Origin: Advenella incenata
Lineage (GTDB): Bacteria > Pseudomonadota > Gammaproteobacteria > Burkholderiales > Burkholderiaceae_B
Length of the DNA stretch: 64,000 bases
Reading direction: 5' to 3'
Assembly: GCF_004217095.1 (NCBI RefSeq)
Contig: NZ_SHKO01000003.1
Coordinates: 62,001-126,000, forward strand
The notes under the pieces are model-generated. The model saw only the letters and a program-made list of their open reading frames with translations. It searched no databases and was not told the DNA's origin. Made by a program: the position numbers and the translations under genes. Below, piece after piece: positions 1-9,039 of this stretch (position 1 is the stretch's first letter; each line of letters opens with the position of its first letter).

Positions 1-1
1 A

Positions 2-862
2 AGTGAACTGCGAAATCGCAGCGGCAATCAGGTTTCTCCATCGCTCGAATTCGCCTGGAACGCTTCGGACATCTATCGTGTGACCGCCCGCTATGGTTAT
101 GGCTATCGGGCGCCCACCGCACCAGAGCTGTTTCTACAGTATGGGTCCCCCGCCAACTACATGCGCAAGGGCGATCCCAATTTGAAGGCCGAGCGCAGCC
201 GCGGCTGGGAATTGGGTTTTCAGGCCAGGGGGCAGATAGTCGGCGGTTCCCTGAATATATTCGAGACACGATATAAGGATTTTATCGATGAGGATGTTCC
301 TGTCGGTCCTGACTCTCCGTTCTATGCCATGATGCAGCAGGGTCTGTATCCCAATGGCGTGACCACTTACGCCAATCGCGATCGCGTCCGGATTTACGGC
401 GCAGAAGCCATGGGCTATTGGAACGTCAATGACAATTTGTACACCCGCGCGACGGTGGCATGGACGGTTGGCAAAGACCTGGAAACCGGCCAGCATCTGA
501 ATTCGGTCGCACCGCTCAAAGGCACGCTGGCACTGGGCTACAGAACGCCGCAGTGGGGGGCGGAGACAGTATGGACACTGGCAAATAAACGCGATAAAGT
601 GCAGTATCCGGAAGCTGCCGCAGGTGCTCCAAATGCGGATTTTCAGGCCCCCGGTTATGGTACGCTTGATGTACACGGATGGTGGGCGCCGGCCGGTTTG
701 AAGGGCGTCAAGTTCCAGCTTAGCGTGGTCAATTTGTTTGACAAGAAATACTGGAATGCGCTGAACGTGCCTACCGCAGGTCCAACCGCCATCGCTCGTC
801 CGGTCGATTATTATTCCGAAGCAGGCCGCTATGTGCGGGTGTCAGTCAGCTATCAATATTGA
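2..862 (+). CDS. TonB-dependent haem/haemoglobin receptor, C-terminal part (cut by the window edge)
   Basis: The reading frame is open from the first bases of the window, so only the last 286 residues are seen; the start lies to the left. The protein would be an outer-membrane beta-barrel that takes up haem using TonB energy. The segment has alternating aromatic/polar strands, a YRAP box and a DPNL box (matching the FRAP and NPNL boxes of haem receptors), the NLFDKKYWN motif common near the end of TonB-dependent receptors, and a terminal aromatic residue (SYQY). The haem role is supported by hmuSTUV directly downstream. Oddly, no histidine lies between the YRAP and DPNL boxes, where classical haem receptors carry a ligand. 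Receptor class is certain; the haem substrate is inferred mainly from context. Confidence 0.88.
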   Translation, partial: SELRNRSGNQVSPSLEFAWNASDIYRVTARYGYGYRAPTAPELFLQYGSPANYMRKGDPNLKAERSRGWELGFQARGQIVGGSLNIFETRYKDFIDEDVPVGPDSPFYAMMQQGLYPNGVTTYANRDRVRIYGAEAMGYWNVNDNLYTRATVAWTVGKDLETGQHLNSVAPLKGTLALGYRTPQWGAETVWTLANKRDKVQYPEAAAGAPNADFQAPGYGTLDVHGWWAPAGLKGVKFQLSVVNLFDKKYWNALNVPTAGPTAIARPVDYYSEAGRYVRVSVSYQY

Positions 863-942
863 CCGACAAAAAATTTGAGACTGGCCGGGCCGTCGCAAGA
901 TCGCCCGGTCAAAACCGTTTAGCTACTATAAGAGAGATATCC

Positions 943-1980
943 ATGACACAACAGAGCACTGATTTGAAAGCCCGTTACGATGCATTATTGCAGGATGAGC
1001 CCAAAATGCGCGTACGCAATGCGGCAGAAAAACTGGATGTCAGTGAAATGGAGCTGGTTGCCGCCCAATGTGGCGATATTGAAGCCACATTGCTGGAAGG
1101 CTCGGCGCAAACCATTTTCAAGGAGCTGCCAACGCTGGGCGAAGTCATGCTGCTGACACGCAATGAATGGTGTGTTCACGAACGCCACGGGCGTTATGAA
1201 TCGGTCAAGGTTGGCCATGGCCCGGTCGGCTTGGTATTGGGCGCAGATCTTGACCTGCGGGTGTTTTTCTCCAGCTGGAAATATGCCTGGGCCGTCACTC
1301 AGAACGGCCGCAAGAGCATCCAGTTTTTTGACGGCGCAGGCATGGCCCTGCACAAGGTGTATTGCACCGAAAATTCGGACATGGCGGCATATGATGCGTT
1401 GGTTGAAAAGTTTCGCGCCGCCGATCAGGAGCCAGCACCGGTTGACCGGACACCTGCAGCGCCAAAGGCCTATGCCAGCGAAGTGCCTGAACTTTTGCGC
1501 CAAGAGTGGCTGGGCATGACCGATACGCACGACTTTGCCGGCCTGTTGAAAAAATGGAATCTGCCTCGCGTGCAGGTGCTGCAAAGCGCTGGTGAAGATC
1601 TGGCGCAGCGTGTAGACAATGATGCCATCGAAGTCATGCTGCAGAAAGCGGCCGAATCGGATCTGCCCATTATGTGCTTTGTTGGCAATAAAGGCATGAT
1701 CCAGATTCACTCGGGTCCGGTCAAAAAACTCATGCGTACCGGCCCCTGGTTCAATATTCTGGATCCGAAATTCAATCTGCATCTGAATACCACGGCCATC
1801 CACAGCATCTGGATCGTGAACAAGCCCACCGAAGACGGCTGGGTGACCTCGCTGGAAGGGTATTCCGAAGATGGAGAACAAATTGTGCAGTTCTTCGGCG
1901 CGCGCAAGCCCGGCGTACCCGAGATCAGGCAATGGCGCGAGCTGCTTGAATCGCTTTGCAAGCAACCGCTGGCCGCCTGA
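943..1980 (+). CDS. hmuS: Haem-degrading/haem-trafficking protein, HmuS/HemS family
   Basis: Cytosolic protein of 345 residues, the usual length for the HemS/ChuS/PhuS family, which binds imported haem and either degrades it or passes it to a haem oxygenase. The family's two-repeat structure is visible: the N-terminal half has MRVRNAAEKL and a WCVHERHGRYE strand; the C-terminal half has IQIHSGPVKKL, a GPWFNILDP segment and FNLHLNTTAI. The ATG at 943 is chosen because it starts the family-like sequence MTQQSTDLKARYDALL and follows an AAGAGAG ribosome-binding sequence; an upstream in-frame TTG at 859 overlaps the receptor stop and gives an unrelated extension. Second gene of a receptor-S-T-U-V haem operon. 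Confidence 0.93.
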   Translation: MTQQSTDLKARYDALLQDEPKMRVRNAAEKLDVSEMELVAAQCGDIEATLLEGSAQTIFKELPTLGEVMLLTRNEWCVHERHGRYESVKVGHGPVGLVLGADLDLRVFFSSWKYAWAVTQNGRKSIQFFDGAGMALHKVYCTENSDMAAYDALVEKFRAADQEPAPVDRTPAAPKAYASEVPELLRQEWLGMTDTHDFAGLLKKWNLPRVQVLQSAGEDLAQRVDNDAIEVMLQKAAESDLPIMCFVGNKGMIQIHSGPVKKLMRTGPWFNILDPKFNLHLNTTAIHSIWIVNKPTEDGWVTSLEGYSEDGEQIVQFFGARKPGVPEIRQWRELLESLCKQPLAA

Positions 1981-2014
1981 TGGCATGACCGAATCGACAA
2001 AACGGAATCACCCA

Positions 2015-2860
2015 ATGAAACCAAATGCCGTCACCCGTTGCCTTGCCATACTGGCCGCCGCGAGTTTTTTCTGTGGCAGCGCCAGCGCGCAGCAGGCTCA
2101 GCGAATTGTCTCACTGGGCGGCACGGTAACGGAAATTATTTACGATCTGCAAATGCAGCATAATCTGGTCGCCGATGACCAGTCCAGCCTGTATCCCGAG
2201 GCAGCCACCAAATTGCCGCGCGTGGGCTATTATCGCGCCGTGCCTGCTGAAGGTGTGCTGTCGCTCAAACCCGATCTGGTGATCGCCTCTGAGAATGCAG
2301 GGCCCGCCGCTTCGCTGGAGAAGGTCCAGTCGGTAGGCGTCAAAGTGGTAACTGTCTCGGATAAACCGACCGTAGATTCTTTGTATGAGCGGATCGGGCA
2401 GATTGCCCAGGCCCTGGAGGTACCGGAAAAAGGCAAGGCGCTTGTTGCCGAAATCCAGGCGAATGTGAAACAGGCGCAGGCCAGGCCGAGCGATAGCCTG
2501 CGTACCGTGCTGATCCTGAACCGTACGGGGGCCAAGTTGATGGCCGGTGGCGACACAACGGCCAGTGCAATCATGGAAATGGCAGGCCTGGAAAATGTGC
2601 TTAAGTCGCAGCGCGGGTATAAACCGGTGTCTGCAGAGAGCCTGCTGGCGCTGAAACCGGAAATGATTATTGTCACCAATGGTTCGCTGCAAGCGGCTGG
2701 CGGCATCGACAAATTCAAGTCGGATCCTGCCATCGCCTTTACGCCAGCGGTCAAAAACAATCGCATTGTGGTGATGGATGATTTGCTCGCACTGGGCATG
2801 GGGCCGCGGGTCGGTCTGGCAATTTCGCAACTGAAGGCTGCGGCCGGCTATGCAAATTAA
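2015..2860 (+). CDS. hmuT: Periplasmic haem-binding protein of the HmuTUV ABC importer
   Basis: A 281-residue class III periplasmic binding protein. It has a signal peptide (MKPNAVTRC, hydrophobic core, GSASAQQ cleavage region), then IVSLGGTVTEIIYDL, typical of the haem/cobalamin/siderophore binding-protein fold, a GYYRAVPAEGVLSLKPDLVIAS segment and a late VVMDDLLALGMGPR. It would carry haem from the receptor to HmuU. The start at 2015 gives the cleanest signal peptide; an in-frame ATG at 1985 would add ten polar residues and cannot be excluded. Its 3' end overlaps hmuU by 11 bp, indicating translational coupling. Confidence 0.93.
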   Translation: MKPNAVTRCLAILAAASFFCGSASAQQAQRIVSLGGTVTEIIYDLQMQHNLVADDQSSLYPEAATKLPRVGYYRAVPAEGVLSLKPDLVIASENAGPAASLEKVQSVGVKVVTVSDKPTVDSLYERIGQIAQALEVPEKGKALVAEIQANVKQAQARPSDSLRTVLILNRTGAKLMAGGDTTASAIMEMAGLENVLKSQRGYKPVSAESLLALKPEMIIVTNGSLQAAGGIDKFKSDPAIAFTPAVKNNRIVVMDDLLALGMGPRVGLAISQLKAAAGYAN

Positions 2861-3860
2861 CACTGCGCCAGGTCAGGGCAGGGTCAGGAAATCTTTTACT
2901 ATTCTGCTGCTCATATTGCTGGCTGCCATTATTCTGGGCAGCGTCAGCGGCGCGGTGGTCATCCCCGTCCAGCAATGGTGGCCGGTGCTCACGGGTGGGC
3001 AGGGGGATGAAACCCAGTTGCTGCGTCAGATTTTTCTGGATATCCGGTTGCCGCGCGTGGTCTTCGGTATTGTCACGGGTGCGGCACTGGCGTTATCGGG
3101 TGTGGTCATGCAGGCGCTGTTTCGTAACCCGCTGGCTGAGCCCGGGCTGATCGGCGTCTCGGCCGGTGCGGCGTTGGGTGCGGTCTCGGCCATTGTGCTT
3201 ACTGCCGCAGGCTTCTGGGTTATTTCCTTTGCTGCGTTCGCGGGCTCTCTGCTTAGTACCTGGCTGGCTTATCTGGTCGGGAGACGTTATGCCGGTGTGG
3301 CCGGATTGCTGCTGGCCGGTATTGCCATCAATGCCATTTCGGGCAGCCTGATCGGCTTGCTTACCTATATTGCGACGGACACCCAACTGCGTGACCTTAC
3401 CTTCTGGGGCATGGGCAGCCTGGCATCTGCGAACTGGCGTACGATCGGTTTGCTCGGCCCCTGGGCGCTGGTGATCTGTGTGTTGTTGTGCCGGGAATGG
3501 CGCGCGCTGAATGCATTGCTGCTTGGCGAACGCGAAGTATCACATCTGGGTTTTTCCATGAAGCACTTGCGCCGCCGTCTGATCGTCGGCATTGCGCTGC
3601 TGGTCGGCCCACTGGTGGCCGTGACCGGCGGCATCGGCTTTGTCGGGCTGGTCGTGCCGCATTGCCTGCGCATGATCATGGGCGCCAATCATCGTCATCT
3701 GTTGCCGGCCTCCATGGCCGGTGGCGCTCTGGCCCTGGTAATGGCAGACTGGCTGGCGCGCGTGGTCGTTATTCCAGCGGAGCTGCCCATAGGCCTGGTG
3801 ACCAGTCTTATCGGCGGCCCGTTCTTTCTTTGGCTGCTGGTAAAAAGGAATATGCGATGA
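2850..3860 (+). CDS. hmuU: Haem ABC transporter permease (FecCD family)
   Basis: Inner-membrane permease of 336 residues with about nine to ten hydrophobic segments. Family signatures include LRQIFLDIRLPRVVFG near the start, SGVVMQALFRNPLAEPGLIGVSAGA, and the cytoplasmic GGIGFVGLVVPH loop that contacts the ATPase. The late GGPFFLWLLVKR is the usual FecCD C-terminus. The start overlaps hmuT and the stop overlaps hmuV by ATGA. It would form the membrane channel of HmuTUV together with HmuV. Confidence 0.95.
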   Translation: MQINTAPGQGRVRKSFTILLLILLAAIILGSVSGAVVIPVQQWWPVLTGGQGDETQLLRQIFLDIRLPRVVFGIVTGAALALSGVVMQALFRNPLAEPGLIGVSAGAALGAVSAIVLTAAGFWVISFAAFAGSLLSTWLAYLVGRRYAGVAGLLLAGIAINAISGSLIGLLTYIATDTQLRDLTFWGMGSLASANWRTIGLLGPWALVICVLLCREWRALNALLLGEREVSHLGFSMKHLRRRLIVGIALLVGPLVAVTGGIGFVGLVVPHCLRMIMGANHRHLLPASMAGGALALVMADWLARVVVIPAELPIGLVTSLIGGPFFLWLLVKRNMR

Positions 3861-4672
3861 CCGTCATGGATCAATGCATGCGCGGCAGCGACATCTGCGC
3901 AACCCGCGGCCAGCGCCAGGTGCTGCGTGATATTTCAATTGAAATTAAACGAGGAGAAGTGCTGGCGCTGCTTGGCGCCAATGGCGCCGGAAAATCCACA
4001 TTGTTGTCCATCCTGGCGCAGGAAAGCCAGGAGGTTCACACCCGCGACACAGGCACCATTTACATCAACGGTCACGAGGCCGCTTCGCAGTCGACGCGGG
4101 AGCAGGCGCGTCAGCGGGCCGTGCTGCCTCAGGGTAGCGGCCTGACCTTTGATCTGGGCATCCAGGAAATTATTCAGATGGGTTTGTACCCATTTCCGGA
4201 GCTGGATCCCGGCCAGGCTGATGCCGTATTGCAGCACGCTGCGCGGACCGCAGGCGTGCAGGATCTGCTTGACCGCTCATGGGTGACTCTTTCCGGCGGT
4301 GAGAAACAGCGGGTACAGTTTGCAAGGGTGCTGGCGCAATTGCTGGCGCGGCGCCATGATGGCCAGACGCGGTATTTGTTGATGGATGAACCCACCTCGG
4401 CCCTGGATCCGAAGCATCAGCATGCGTTTTTTCGCATTGTGTCGGATCTGGCGCACAGGGATGAAGTGGGCGTGATGGTTATCGTCCATGATATCAATCT
4501 GGCGGCGCAGTATTGTGACCGTATTGCGTTGCTGGCTGATGGCGAACTGGTCATTTGTGATACGCCCGAACGGGTGCTGACGCGCGAGCACCTGTATGCA
4601 ACTTATGGCATTTACAGCCAGACCATGCCGCATCCATTCAAGCAAGGCAAGTTGCTGGTTGTTTGGGAATAG
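3857..4672 (+). CDS. hmuV: Haem ABC transporter ATP-binding protein
   Basis: ATPase subunit of the haem importer, 271 residues. Walker A is GANGAGKST, the ABC signature is LSGGEKQRV, Walker B is YLLMDEPTSALD, followed by the switch histidine in IVHDINLAAQ. The ATG at 3857 overlaps the hmuU stop (ATGA); the same frame stays open far upstream, but that DNA encodes HmuU in another frame. Last gene of the haem operon; a GC-rich hairpin follows the stop. Confidence 0.95.
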   Translation: MTVMDQCMRGSDICATRGQRQVLRDISIEIKRGEVLALLGANGAGKSTLLSILAQESQEVHTRDTGTIYINGHEAASQSTREQARQRAVLPQGSGLTFDLGIQEIIQMGLYPFPELDPGQADAVLQHAARTAGVQDLLDRSWVTLSGGEKQRVQFARVLAQLLARRHDGQTRYLLMDEPTSALDPKHQHAFFRIVSDLAHRDEVGVMVIVHDINLAAQYCDRIALLADGELVICDTPERVLTREHLYATYGIYSQTMPHPFKQGKLLVVWE

Positions 4673-4686
4673 CAGCCTGTTCATGT

Positions 4687-4721
4687 CGCCCCGGATAGTC
4701 TGGCGCAATGCCACCGGGGCG
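4687..4721 (+). terminator. GC-rich stem-loop after hmuV
   Basis: Arms CGCCCCGG (4687-4694) and CCGGGGCG (4714-4721) pair perfectly, and an inner TGGC/GCCA stem extends the structure. It starts 15 bp after the hmuV stop. No T tract follows, so it may act as an RNA-stabilising hairpin or a Rho-dependent end rather than a classical intrinsic terminator. Confidence 0.4.
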
Positions 4722-5519
4722 TGGCTGCTAACTTCGGATCATGGTCGTTGGTCTGGGCCGTACTCTGCGCCATCTTCTTATCCATCATCTGCGCTTGAAT
4801 CTATCCTAGATCAGATCCTTTGATGTGATTCTTGGTCAGATTCCGGGCCGGCCCCATACTTTGATGTTCAAACTTGATCCTCTGGTTTGATCATCACACC
4901 CGTCATCACACCCGTCATCACACCCGTCATCACACCCATCATCACACCCATCATCACACCCATCATCACACCCATCATCACGTCTGTGATCTGACATCTG
5001 CCTGCGCTGTACTCGCGGCGAAAAGGACAGCAACTTCAGGCATTATGCGCCAAAGGGCAGACTGGTTTGTATAGCTTGGCAAGTTATGGCATGATCGCTG
5101 TGTGGGGTGCCGTTCTGGTTGGCACCCATCGCCCGGCGTGTGACAAGTGGAAAAAACGTTTCTGCTTGGGCAGACAGCGTTGCAGACCTAACTTAATAGA
5201 TGTGACTTAACGACTGTGGTTTTACAGGCGGTTTGACAGGGGAAGTATTCAATCAGTTTTTTATGACGACAATTCGGACAGTGGACATACAAGTATCGGT
5301 ATCAGCCCGAGGCAGTGCATGTGTTCACGCTCTTGCAGCAGTGGTTGTCAACAGACAATAGCAACAAGCCCGAACCAATTGTTTTCGCCCCGCCGGTGCC
5401 TCCCTTGTGTAAGCCCGTATCACTATACCGGCAATGGCAGCCGAGTTCCAATCGTGCAGTAGTTGCCATTTGCGATATGAACACAGGCCAGCAAGTTTAT
5501 GATCAAGGAGAAAAACGTC
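4722..5519. other. Gene-poor stretch between the haem operon and acnA
   Basis: About 800 bp with no gene I can support. It contains a 12-bp tandem repeat (separate entry), GATC/TTGAT-rich sequence just before it, and the presumed acnA promoter and leader on its right. Short open frames exist on both strands, but they lack ribosome-binding sites and recognisable sequence. A TTGACA at 5233-5238 could be a -35 element for acnA, although no convincing -10 lies at the right spacing. Confidence 0.5.
4891..4986. repeat. 12-bp tandem repeat, seven full copies and one degenerate copy
   Basis: Unit TCATCACACCC(G/A). Copies 1-3 end in G, copies 4-7 end in A, and an eighth (4975-4986) is degenerate. Because the unit is divisible by three, one plus-strand frame reads His-His-Thr-Arg/His repeats and the opposite strand reads Asp-Asp-Gly-Cys repeats. 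The block arrangement (GGG then AAAA) looks like slipped-strand expansion. Probably a non-coding minisatellite likely to vary in copy number. Confidence 0.85.
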
Positions 5520-8333
5520 ATGAAAAGTATGGATAGTTTTGGCGCTCGCAGCGTACTCGAAGTGGGAGAACAATCATATCGAATCTACCGGCTTGATGCG
5601 TTAAAGGAGGAAGGACTGGATGTTGCCTCGCTTCCTTATGGCCTGAAAATACTGCTGGAGAACCTGCTGCGTACGGAAAACGGCAAGGACATTACGGCGG
5701 CAGACATTCGAGCGCTTGCAGGCTGGGACCCGCAGGCACAACCGGATCGTGAGATCGCCTTTACGCCGGCCCGCGTGGTGCTGCAGGACTTTACCGGCGT
5801 GCCTGCAGTGGTTGACCTGGCCGCCATGCGCGAAGCCATGCATGCCCTGGGCGGAGATCCGAAGCGCATCAATCCCCTGGCGCCGGTAGAGCTGGTGATT
5901 GACCACTCGGTTATTGTCGACGTTTTCGGGCAGGCCAATGCGTTCGAACGCAACGTCGAAATCGAATATCAACGCAATCTGGAACGCTATCAGTTTTTAC
6001 GCTGGGGACAGCAGGCATTTGCTGACTTCAAGGTCGTGCCTCCCGGCACCGGCATTGTCCATCAGGTAAATCTGGAGCACTTGTCGCGTGTGGTCTTTAC
6101 CGCCGATGACGATGATATGAAAGTGGCCTATCCGGATACCTGTGTCGGGACCGATTCCCATACACCGATGGTCAACGGCCTGGGTGTTGTTGCGTGGGGC
6201 GTGGGTGGCATCGAAGCTGAAGCGGCCATGCTGGGTCAGCCCATTTCCATGCTGATTCCGCACGTGGTCGGTTTTAAACTGACCGGAACGTTGCCGGAAG
6301 GAACGACTGCAACAGATTTGGTATTGACGATTACAGAAATGTTGCGCAAGCATCGCGTCGTTGGCAAGTTTGTCGAATTTTATGGGCCCGGTGTGGCCGC
6401 TGTTCCCCTGGCCAACCGGGCGACCATCGGCAATATGAGCCCTGAGTATGGCTCGACAATTTCCATTTTCCCCATTGATGCAGAAACGCTTCGTTATCTC
6501 GCGTTCACGGGCCGCTCCGAGCAGCAGATTGCGCTGGTCGAAGCCTACGCCAAGGCGCAGGGACTGTGGCATGACCCGCAAGCCGAACCGCGTTATTCAG
6601 AAAAGCTGGAGCTGGATTTGTCGCAGGTGGTGCCGTCTATCGCCGGTCCCATGCGTCCGCAAGATCGCATTGCGTTGTCAGATGCGAAACCGGCATTTCA
6701 AGGGGCGCTGGCCTCGTCTATCGGAGAGCCGCAGCAGAAACCGCGAGGCTATGACAAGGTCGTTGATCAGTCTTTTCCCGCATCGGATCCACCGCCCCAT
6801 GAGGAGCCCCAGGCGCGCTCGGCCCTGCCCACCGATCATATGGAACAAGCGCCGACAAACGAAAGTCGCATGCCTGCGGCGATTCCCATTACGTTTGGCG
6901 ACGGCACGCAGGGCCAGATCAATCACGGCTCGGTGGTGATTGCCGCCATTACCTCCTGTACCAACACGTCCAATCCCACTGTCATGATTGCGGCGGGAAT
7001 GCTGGCCAAGCGCGCAGTTGAGAAAGGCCTGCAGCGCAAGCCGTGGGTCAAGACCAGTCTTGCGCCCGGTTCCCGGGTCGTGACCGATTATTACGAACGC
7101 GCCGGTTTGACGCGTTATCTTGACGCATTGGGATTCAACCTGGTGGGGTATGGATGCACAACCTGCATCGGCAACTCCGGTCCACTTATTCCCGAAGTAA
7201 GCCAGGCGGTCACAGATCATGATCTCTCGGTGGTGTCTGTGCTATCGGGCAACCGAAATTTTGAAGGCCGCATCCACGCTGAAGTCAAGATGAACTATCT
7301 GATGTCGCCGCCGCTGGTGGTCGCTTATGCGCTGGCCGGCACCATGGACATTGATCTGTTCAACGAGCCGCTGGGACAGGGCAGTGATGGGAAAGATGTT
7401 TATCTGCGTGATATCTGGCCATCAGCCGTGCAAGTGCAGGAAGTGGTCGATGCTTCCATCATGTCCGACATGTACACGGCGGGCTATGCCGATGTCTTTG
7501 CCGGCGATGAACGCTGGCGTGCTTTGTCTACGCCCGAGGGCGAGCGGTTCGACTGGGACGAGGCCTCTACCTATGCACGCAAACCGCCATATTTCGACAA
7601 TATGTCGCGCCAGCCGGAACCCGTTTCGGACATACAGGGCGCGCGAGTGCTGGCCATGCTGGGTGATTCGGTCACCACAGACCATATCAGTCCGGCCGGC
7701 TCCATTGCCAAAACCTCGCCGGCCGCAGCCTACCTGACTGAGCACGGCGTGAATCCCAAAGACTTCAACTCGTATGGGTCGCGGCGTGGCAACCATGAAG
7801 TCATGATACGTGGCACGTTCGCCAATGTACGCCTGCGCAATCAACTGGCTCCAGGCACCGAGGGCGGTTTTACGCGGGACTTTACGCGCAGCGATGGTCC
7901 GGTGACAACCATTTTCGAGGCGTCACGATCCTATATCGACAAGGGCATACCCCTGGTCATTCTCGCTGGCAAGGAATACGGCTCGGGTTCGTCGCGTGAC
8001 TGGGCGGCAAAGGGGACTGCGTTGCTGGGCGTGCGGGCCGTGATTGCCGAATCGTATGAGCGGATTCACCGATCAAATTTGCTGGGCATGGGCGTGTTGC
8101 CGCTGCAATTTCCAGAGGGGCAGAATGCGGCGACGCTTGGCCTGACAGGAAAAGAGACCTTTAACATTACTGGTATCGTGACATTGAACCAGGACATTTC
8201 ACCCACGACGGTGCGGGTGCAGGCCGATGGCGTGCAGTTCGACGCGATCGTGCGCATTGATACGCCCAGCGAGGCAGCCTACTATCGCCACGGCGGAATC
8301 ATGCAATACGTCCTGCGCAGTTTGCTGGACTGA
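5520..8333 (+). CDS. acnA: Aconitate hydratase A with an extended internal linker
   Basis: Interconverts citrate and isocitrate in the TCA cycle using a [4Fe-4S] cluster. The three cluster cysteines are C480 (SCTNTSNP) and C546/C549 ([10 protein letters not shown]). [16 protein letters not shown]-type sequence lies near residue 210, and the swivelling domain carries [15 protein letters not shown] and [14 protein letters not shown]. At 937 residues it is some 40 longer than usual for AcnA; the surplus sits at about residues 410-460, just before the C480 region, and includes [13 protein letters not shown]. The start at 5520 is preceded by AAGGAG at good spacing; an upstream in-frame ATG at 5499 is less likely. 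Transcribed alone. A hairpin follows the stop. Confidence 0.95.
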   Translation: MKSMDSFGARSVLEVGEQSYRIYRLDALKEEGLDVASLPYGLKILLENLLRTENGKDITAADIRALAGWDPQAQPDREIAFTPARVVLQDFTGVPAVVDLAAMREAMHALGGDPKRINPLAPVELVIDHSVIVDVFGQANAFERNVEIEYQRNLERYQFLRWGQQAFADFKVVPPGTGIVHQVNLEHLSRVVFTADDDDMKVAYPDTCVGTDSHTPMVNGLGVVAWGVGGIEAEAAMLGQPISMLIPHVVGFKLTGTLPEGTTATDLVLTITEMLRKHRVVGKFVEFYGPGVAAVPLANRATIGNMSPEYGSTISIFPIDAETLRYLAFTGRSEQQIALVEAYAKAQGLWHDPQAEPRYSEKLELDLSQVVPSIAGPMRPQDRIALSDAKPAFQGALASSIGEPQQKPRGYDKVVDQSFPASDPPPHEEPQARSALPTDHMEQAPTNESRMPAAIPITFGDGTQGQINHGSVVIAAITSCTNTSNPTVMIAAGMLAKRAVEKGLQRKPWVKTSLAPGSRVVTDYYERAGLTRYLDALGFNLVGYGCTTCIGNSGPLIPEVSQAVTDHDLSVVSVLSGNRNFEGRIHAEVKMNYLMSPPLVVAYALAGTMDIDLFNEPLGQGSDGKDVYLRDIWPSAVQVQEVVDASIMSDMYTAGYADVFAGDERWRALSTPEGERFDWDEASTYARKPPYFDNMSRQPEPVSDIQGARVLAMLGDSVTTDHISPAGSIAKTSPAAAYLTEHGVNPKDFNSYGSRRGNHEVMIRGTFANVRLRNQLAPGTEGGFTRDFTRSDGPVTTIFEASRSYIDKGIPLVILAGKEYGSGSSRDWAAKGTALLGVRAVIAESYERIHRSNLLGMGVLPLQFPEGQNAATLGLTGKETFNITGIVTLNQDISPTTVRVQADGVQFDAIVRIDTPSEAAYYRHGGIMQYVLRSLLD

Positions 8334-8350
8334 TTTTTCTGTCATGCATC

Positions 8351-8389
8351 GGCTGGCCATCCCCTCACAGACCGGGGTGATGGCCAGCC
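8351..8389 (+). terminator. Long perfect hairpin after acnA
   Basis: Eleven-base arms GGCTGGCCATC (8351-8361) and GATGGCCAGCC (8379-8389), with a further CCC/GGG pairing inside. It begins 17 bp after the acnA stop. There is no T tract downstream, so it may protect the 3' end of the message rather than terminate on its own. Confidence 0.45.
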
Positions 8390-8457
8390 GCCGTTGCGCA
8401 ACGCCAGACCCTGGTCGCAACGGCTGATTCAGAAGGTTCAGGCACAAGGAGAGGGCA

Positions 8458-8889
8458 TTGAATGACGGTATCAAGCTTGCCGGCGCCTGTCATTGTGGTG
8501 CAGTCCAGTTTACCGTATTGATCGCGGACGGGCTGCGCAATGTCAGGCGTTGCAATTGTTCCTATTGCGCAATGAGAGGGGCCGTTGTGGTCACGGCTGA
8601 TCTTGGAAATATTCACTATCAGTGCGGCAGGCAATGGCTCACGTGCTATCAGTTCAACACCATGACCGCAGAGCACTATTTTTGCTCGCGCTGCGGGATC
8701 TATACCCACCACAGAAGGCGCTCGGATCCCTCGCAAATCAGCGTGAACGTTGCCTGCCTGGAAGGTGTGAGCCCTTTCGATTTTCCATCTGTGCCTGTTG
8801 AGGAAGGGGTCATCCATCCACTGGACGATCCGGCTGCGGCACAGCGGGCAGGGACACTCAATTATGTAGCGGCCCGACATCAAAACTGA
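8458..8889 (+). CDS. GFA-family (glutathione-dependent formaldehyde-activating-like) zinc protein
   Basis: A 143-residue protein of the Mss4-like GFA fold. Zinc-binding cysteines appear in the family order: ACHCGAVQF near the start, RRCNCSYCAMRGAV in the middle, and YFCSRCGIYTHH further on. Family members were named after a glutathione-formaldehyde adduct enzyme, but most have unproven activity, so no substrate is assigned. A TTG start at 8458 is chosen because AAGGAGAGGG lies just upstream and the frame begins only a few residues before the first cysteine motif; no ATG is available there. Single gene between acnA and azlC. Confidence 0.85.
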   Translation: MNDGIKLAGACHCGAVQFTVLIADGLRNVRRCNCSYCAMRGAVVVTADLGNIHYQCGRQWLTCYQFNTMTAEHYFCSRCGIYTHHRRRSDPSQISVNVACLEGVSPFDFPSVPVEEGVIHPLDDPAAAQRAGTLNYVAARHQN

Positions 8890-9039
8890 ACTGTTTGCCG
8901 TCGCTTTGCGCCGCGCGTGGTGCAGCCAGCCAACCGACCTGTGTCGCTGCCAACCATTTGCAGCAGTCTGAGGTCACTGCAGGATTTTAGCCCGATACCT
9001 GTGATGTAATAACTGTCTGTTACAGGAGGGGCGGCAAGA

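Noticed and set aside
985-1986. Long antisense frame over hmuS
   Set aside because: No ribosome-binding site, no recognisable domain, and hmuS on the other strand is a clear family member.
3488-3856. Long N-terminal extension of HmuV
   Set aside because: This stretch encodes HmuU in another frame; the ATG overlapping the HmuU stop is the natural start.
4891-4986. Possible CRISPR array
   Set aside because: The copies are contiguous 12-mers with no spacers and there are no cas genes.
5315-5536. Small plus-strand open frame upstream of acnA
   Set aside because: It runs into the acnA start in another phase and has no ribosome-binding site; it lies in the presumed leader.
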